This document shows positions 30,827-33,476 of a DNA stretch of 33,476 nt, piece after piece. The notes below the pieces were generated by a model. The model ran no database searches, was not told the DNA's origin, and worked only from the letters and a program-made list of their open reading frames with translations. The stretch's first letter is position 1; the number at the start of each line of letters is the position of its first letter. The stretch comes from UBA3210 sp963653535. Its GTDB lineage: Bacteria > Bacillota_I > Bacilli_A > RFN20 > CAG-449. A program made the translations under genes and the position numbers. The stretch is taken from contig CAVJWU010000012.1 of the NCBI GenBank assembly GCA_963653535.1, positions 1 to 33,476 on the forward strand. The letters are read 5' to 3'.

Positions 30827-32371
30827 ATGAAAAAGAAGATATTTAAATATTTATGTTTAGTTTTATATATCGCTTGTTGCACTTTAATTATTGTTCATTC
30901 ATCTTTTAATGGAAACGTATCTAGTAATGAATCTAATAAAGTTGTGAACATTTTTACTTCTGTTTTAAATAAGATTACAAAAGAAAATAATATTTATATT
31001 GATGTTAATGACATTGAATTAAATACTTCATTAGATAAGACTTATCTTGGAGAAAAAATAAGTCTTGATTTAAATGTTTTACCAACGGATGCTTCAAATA
31101 AAAGTTTATCTTTTTCTAGTAGTGATGAAAATATTGCTTCTATTTCTTCTAATGGTACACTTACATTTAATTCTTTAGGAGAATGCGATATTTCCGTTAC
31201 TTCTAATGCGAATAATAACGTTAAATTAGTTAAACATATAAATGTAGTTTATCCAGAAATTAATGATTATAAAATCTATATCGACGGAATTGAATACACG
31301 ACAAATATGGCGCTTAGTTCTTCTTCATATCATTATATCGATGTAGTATCTAACTCTAATATCTATAAAAAAGAATTTTCGTCAACGTCAATTAAAGTAA
31401 ATGAATATGGAGCTTTCTATCTTAATAATTCTAACGATAATTTTTCTTTAGATGTTAATTTAAATGATAATATTGATGTTAAATTAAAATTTAATATCAG
31501 TGGTGAAAAGAAAAATGAATCAATATCTTCTTATTCATTAATTTCTTTTAACGAAAAATTATATGTTAATGGAATATATGATTTAAATTATTCGTTCTTA
31601 CCTAATAATAGTAATAAACAAGATTTATATTATAAAATTGATAGTGAATACGGAGAAGTTAAAGATGATAAATTATATATTTATAAAGCGAGTGAGAACT
31701 TAAATCTTGAAGTTATTTCTCGTAGTTCATCTTCATCTTTGTATTCAACAACATTAAAAACTTTTGATGTATTTCCTAGCGAAATAATTATTAATAACAA
31801 GTTAGAAAATGATATTTTATCTTTAAGCGTATTAAATTCAACATTATTAAATGTTTCTTTTAATGAAGAAGCAACTTACAAAAATATTCAATATGAAAGT
31901 GGCGATACATCAATCTTAGTTATTGATAATAATGGCTTAATTTGTACCTTAAAAAAAGGTGAAACATATATTAAAGTATCACTAGATTATGATTCTAAGC
32001 ATCTAGAAAAAATAGTAAAAGTAAATGTTATTAGACAACCTTATATTCGTGATTTAGATACTTTCTCATATTATATTAGAAAACTAGTTGGTCATTTTGG
32101 CTTATTTTTAGCGATGAGTTTATTTGGCACATTGACTTATTTAATGTTTATTAAAAAGAAATATATCGCTTATCCTATCTCACTTGGAGTTAGCTTCCTT
32201 CTTGCTTCTCTAAGTGAATTTATTCAAATATTTGCCGGATCAAGAGGCCCATCATTTAAAGATGTTGGAATCGATATGTTAGGCGCGAGTATTCCATTTT
32301 TAATCATATTACTCATCGATATGATTATTTATTTACATAAAACAAAAAAATCTATTACGGAGGAATTATGA
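30827..32371 (+). CDS. VanZ-family membrane protein split by an Ig-like insert
   Basis: 514 aa. Residues 7-25 form the first transmembrane helix, followed by HSSFNGNVSSNESN, which fits the VanZ motif F-S-S-x-x-G-x-x-S. The rest of VanZ appears only after residue 403: KLVGHFGLFLAM, then SEFIQIFAGSRGPSFKDVGIDMLGA and the last helices. Between them about 350 residues of beta-rich, Ser/Asn-rich sequence face outside. The first part (about 58-143) is a BIG2-like bacterial Ig domain (VLPTDASNKSLSFSSSDENI); a similar domain lies at about 310-402. VanZ proteins affect glycopeptide/lipopeptide resistance and the envelope; a surface role is inferred. Overlaps gpsA by 4 nt. Confidence 0.82.
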   Translation: MKKKIFKYLCLVLYIACCTLIIVHSSFNGNVSSNESNKVVNIFTSVLNKITKENNIYIDVNDIELNTSLDKTYLGEKISLDLNVLPTDASNKSLSFSSSDENIASISSNGTLTFNSLGECDISVTSNANNNVKLVKHINVVYPEINDYKIYIDGIEYTTNMALSSSSYHYIDVVSNSNIYKKEFSSTSIKVNEYGAFYLNNSNDNFSLDVNLNDNIDVKLKFNISGEKKNESISSYSLISFNEKLYVNGIYDLNYSFLPNNSNKQDLYYKIDSEYGEVKDDKLYIYKASENLNLEVISRSSSSSLYSTTLKTFDVFPSEIIINNKLENDILSLSVLNSTLLNVSFNEEATYKNIQYESGDTSILVIDNNGLICTLKKGETYIKVSLDYDSKHLEKIVKVNVIRQPYIRDLDTFSYYIRKLVGHFGLFLAMSLFGTLTYLMFIKKKYIAYPISLGVSFLLASLSEFIQIFAGSRGPSFKDVGIDMLGASIPFLIILLIDMIIYLHKTKKSITEEL

Positions 32372-33372
32372 AAGTAACAATTTTAGGAAGTGGAGCATGG
32401 GGAACAGCTTTAGGTAATGTTCTTTCCGACAACCAACATGAAGTATTAATTTATGGCATTAATGAAAGTGAAGTTCAGGATATTAATTTAAATCATAGAA
32501 ATACAAAATTCTTTAATGAAACAATCTTGAATAGTTCTTTAAAAGCAACTACTTCTATTGAATATTGTTTGAAGGATTTTCTTCCTGAAGTAATTCTTCT
32601 AGCTGTACCTAGTTCATCTTTAATTTCAGTATGTGAACAAATTAAGGAATATTCTTTAGGTGATACTTTAATTATAAATGTTTCTAAAGGCTTAGATGGA
32701 AAAACTTTTTCTCCTTTATCCGATACGATAAAAGAAGCTTTAAAAGGTTATTCTTATAAAGATGTAGTTACTTTAATTGGACCTAGTTTTGCTTTAGAAG
32801 TGGCGAATAAAGAATTTACCCTCATCAGCGCAGTTAGTAAGAACTTAGCTTATGCAGAAGTTGTACAAAAGATGTTCTCAAATTATTATTTTAGAGTCTA
32901 TACTAACGATGATGAAATTGGGGCTCAATATGGGGCTTGTATAAAAAATGTTATCGCTATTGCAAGTGGAATATGTTCTGGTTTAGGCTTTCAAGATAAT
33001 GCTAGAGCTGCTTTAATTACTCGTGGCTTACATGAAATGACTAAATTTGGTGTATTTAAAGGTGGAAAAAAAGAAACTTATTTAGGTTTAACAGGCATTG
33101 GCGATTTATTCCTCACTTGTACTTCTTTTAAGTCAAGAAATTTTAGTTTTGGTTATGCAATTGGACAAGCTAACGATGCAGAAGAAGTTTTGAAAAATAA
33201 TTCTAAGACAGTTGAAGGGGTTAAAGCATGTGCTTATTTATATAAGGCGTGTGAAGAATATCACGTCGAAATGCCAATTGTTTCAAGTGTATATCACGTG
33301 TTATTTGAAAAAAAATCTCCTCGTGAAGAGATTGTTTCCTTGATGAAACGAGATTTAAAGAAAGAATCTTAA
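32368..33372 (+). CDS. gpsA: Glycerol-3-phosphate dehydrogenase [NAD(P)+]
   Basis: 334 aa. Makes sn-glycerol 3-phosphate from dihydroxyacetone phosphate for phospholipids. Rossmann loop GSGAWGTALG (7-16), NVSKGLDGK, GPSFALEVA, the catalytic-domain segment GAQYGACIKNVIAIASG and GLTGIGDLFLTCTS with SRN are intact. ATG overlaps the TGA of the VanZ-like gene (ATGA); GGAGG lies 6 nt upstream. The remaining 33373-33476 is AT-rich with no clear gene or terminator. Confidence 0.96.
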   Translation: MKVTILGSGAWGTALGNVLSDNQHEVLIYGINESEVQDINLNHRNTKFFNETILNSSLKATTSIEYCLKDFLPEVILLAVPSSSLISVCEQIKEYSLGDTLIINVSKGLDGKTFSPLSDTIKEALKGYSYKDVVTLIGPSFALEVANKEFTLISAVSKNLAYAEVVQKMFSNYYFRVYTNDDEIGAQYGACIKNVIAIASGICSGLGFQDNARAALITRGLHEMTKFGVFKGGKKETYLGLTGIGDLFLTCTSFKSRNFSFGYAIGQANDAEEVLKNNSKTVEGVKACAYLYKACEEYHVEMPIVSSVYHVLFEKKSPREEIVSLMKRDLKKES

Positions 33373-33476
33373 TAGATAAATATATAATTAATAAGTTTTG
33401 TAATTATTAAGCAAATTTAATATTTAGTTTATTAAAGTTACAATAATTAATATTTATAATATAAATTATATAATAT

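Noticed and set aside
1..33476. CRISPR array or phage module
   Set aside because: No regularly spaced direct repeats and no structural, integrase or cas genes seen.
1..33476. Mollicute-type code with TGA as Trp
   Set aside because: Trp is written TGG in the conserved genes, and TGA ends ACP1 and the VanZ-like gene; standard bacterial code.

Overview
The window is AT-rich, uses the standard genetic code (TGG for Trp, TGA as stop) and carries low-GC Gram-positive traits: lipoprotein signals, GGAGG-type ribosome binding sites, a fruR-fruK-fruA-ptsH-ptsI operon with a CcpA-type cre site, CCA-encoding tRNA genes and extended -10 promoters (TGnTATAAT). This suggests a Bacillota genome from the Bacilli/Erysipelotrichia/Mollicutes-related part of the tree, perhaps a host-associated anaerobe. 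I cannot name genus or species.

Layout. 1-886: terminator, a decayed coding stretch and a putative lipoprotein whose signal peptide is out of frame by one base at an A8 run. 886-3825 (minus): FecCD-type iron-complex ABC importer (binding lipoprotein, permease, ATPase). 3989-4207: stand-alone acyl carrier protein (ACP1). 4227-4592: tRNA-Asn and tRNA-Glu, terminator, then a decayed inverted copy of the same tRNA pair. 4661-6883: a possible PD-(D/E)XK-like protein, purine nucleoside phosphorylase, and a membrane-anchored NERD-like protein. 6915-8651 (minus): a membrane protein with degenerate GGDEF and EAL domains. 8750-8836: tRNA-Ser(CGA). 8962-9454: two back-to-back IS66 transposase remnants. 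9729-15369: fructose PTS operon that also carries HPr and Enzyme I. 15412-26723: acpS, a second ACP, then a 12-gene lipid-synthesis operon. 26727-28885: a 2.2-kb ISAs1-like insertion with two ORFs and an 11-bp target duplication. 28953-33372: HAD phosphatase, upp and a small protein (minus), a split VanZ protein with an Ig-like insert, and gpsA.

The lipid operon is the centre of interest. It has a fused ketosynthase-chain length factor (KS-CLF, 803 aa), FabG-type ketoreductase, FabZ-type dehydratase, an NAD(P)H-FMN reductase-like flavoprotein, ACP, all four acetyl-CoA carboxylase subunits, malonyl transacylase, biotin ligase and an acyl-ACP thioesterase. Adjacent upstream are AcpS and another ACP. 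No FabH and no recognisable FabI/FabK/FabL are present. The second KS domain has Gln in place of the catalytic Cys, as in the KS-beta/CLF subunits of type II polyketide synthases. The cluster therefore looks like a self-priming type II synthase, either an unusual fatty acid synthase or a reducing/polyene-type system, which makes its own malonyl-ACP and releases free acid. The ISAs1 element inserted exactly at the end of this operon, with the thioesterase stop codon inside the target duplication.

Other points of interest: HPr has Arg at position 46 in place of the regulatory Ser although the operon carries a cre site; several perfect dyads overlap promoters; and a strong hairpin lies inside birA.
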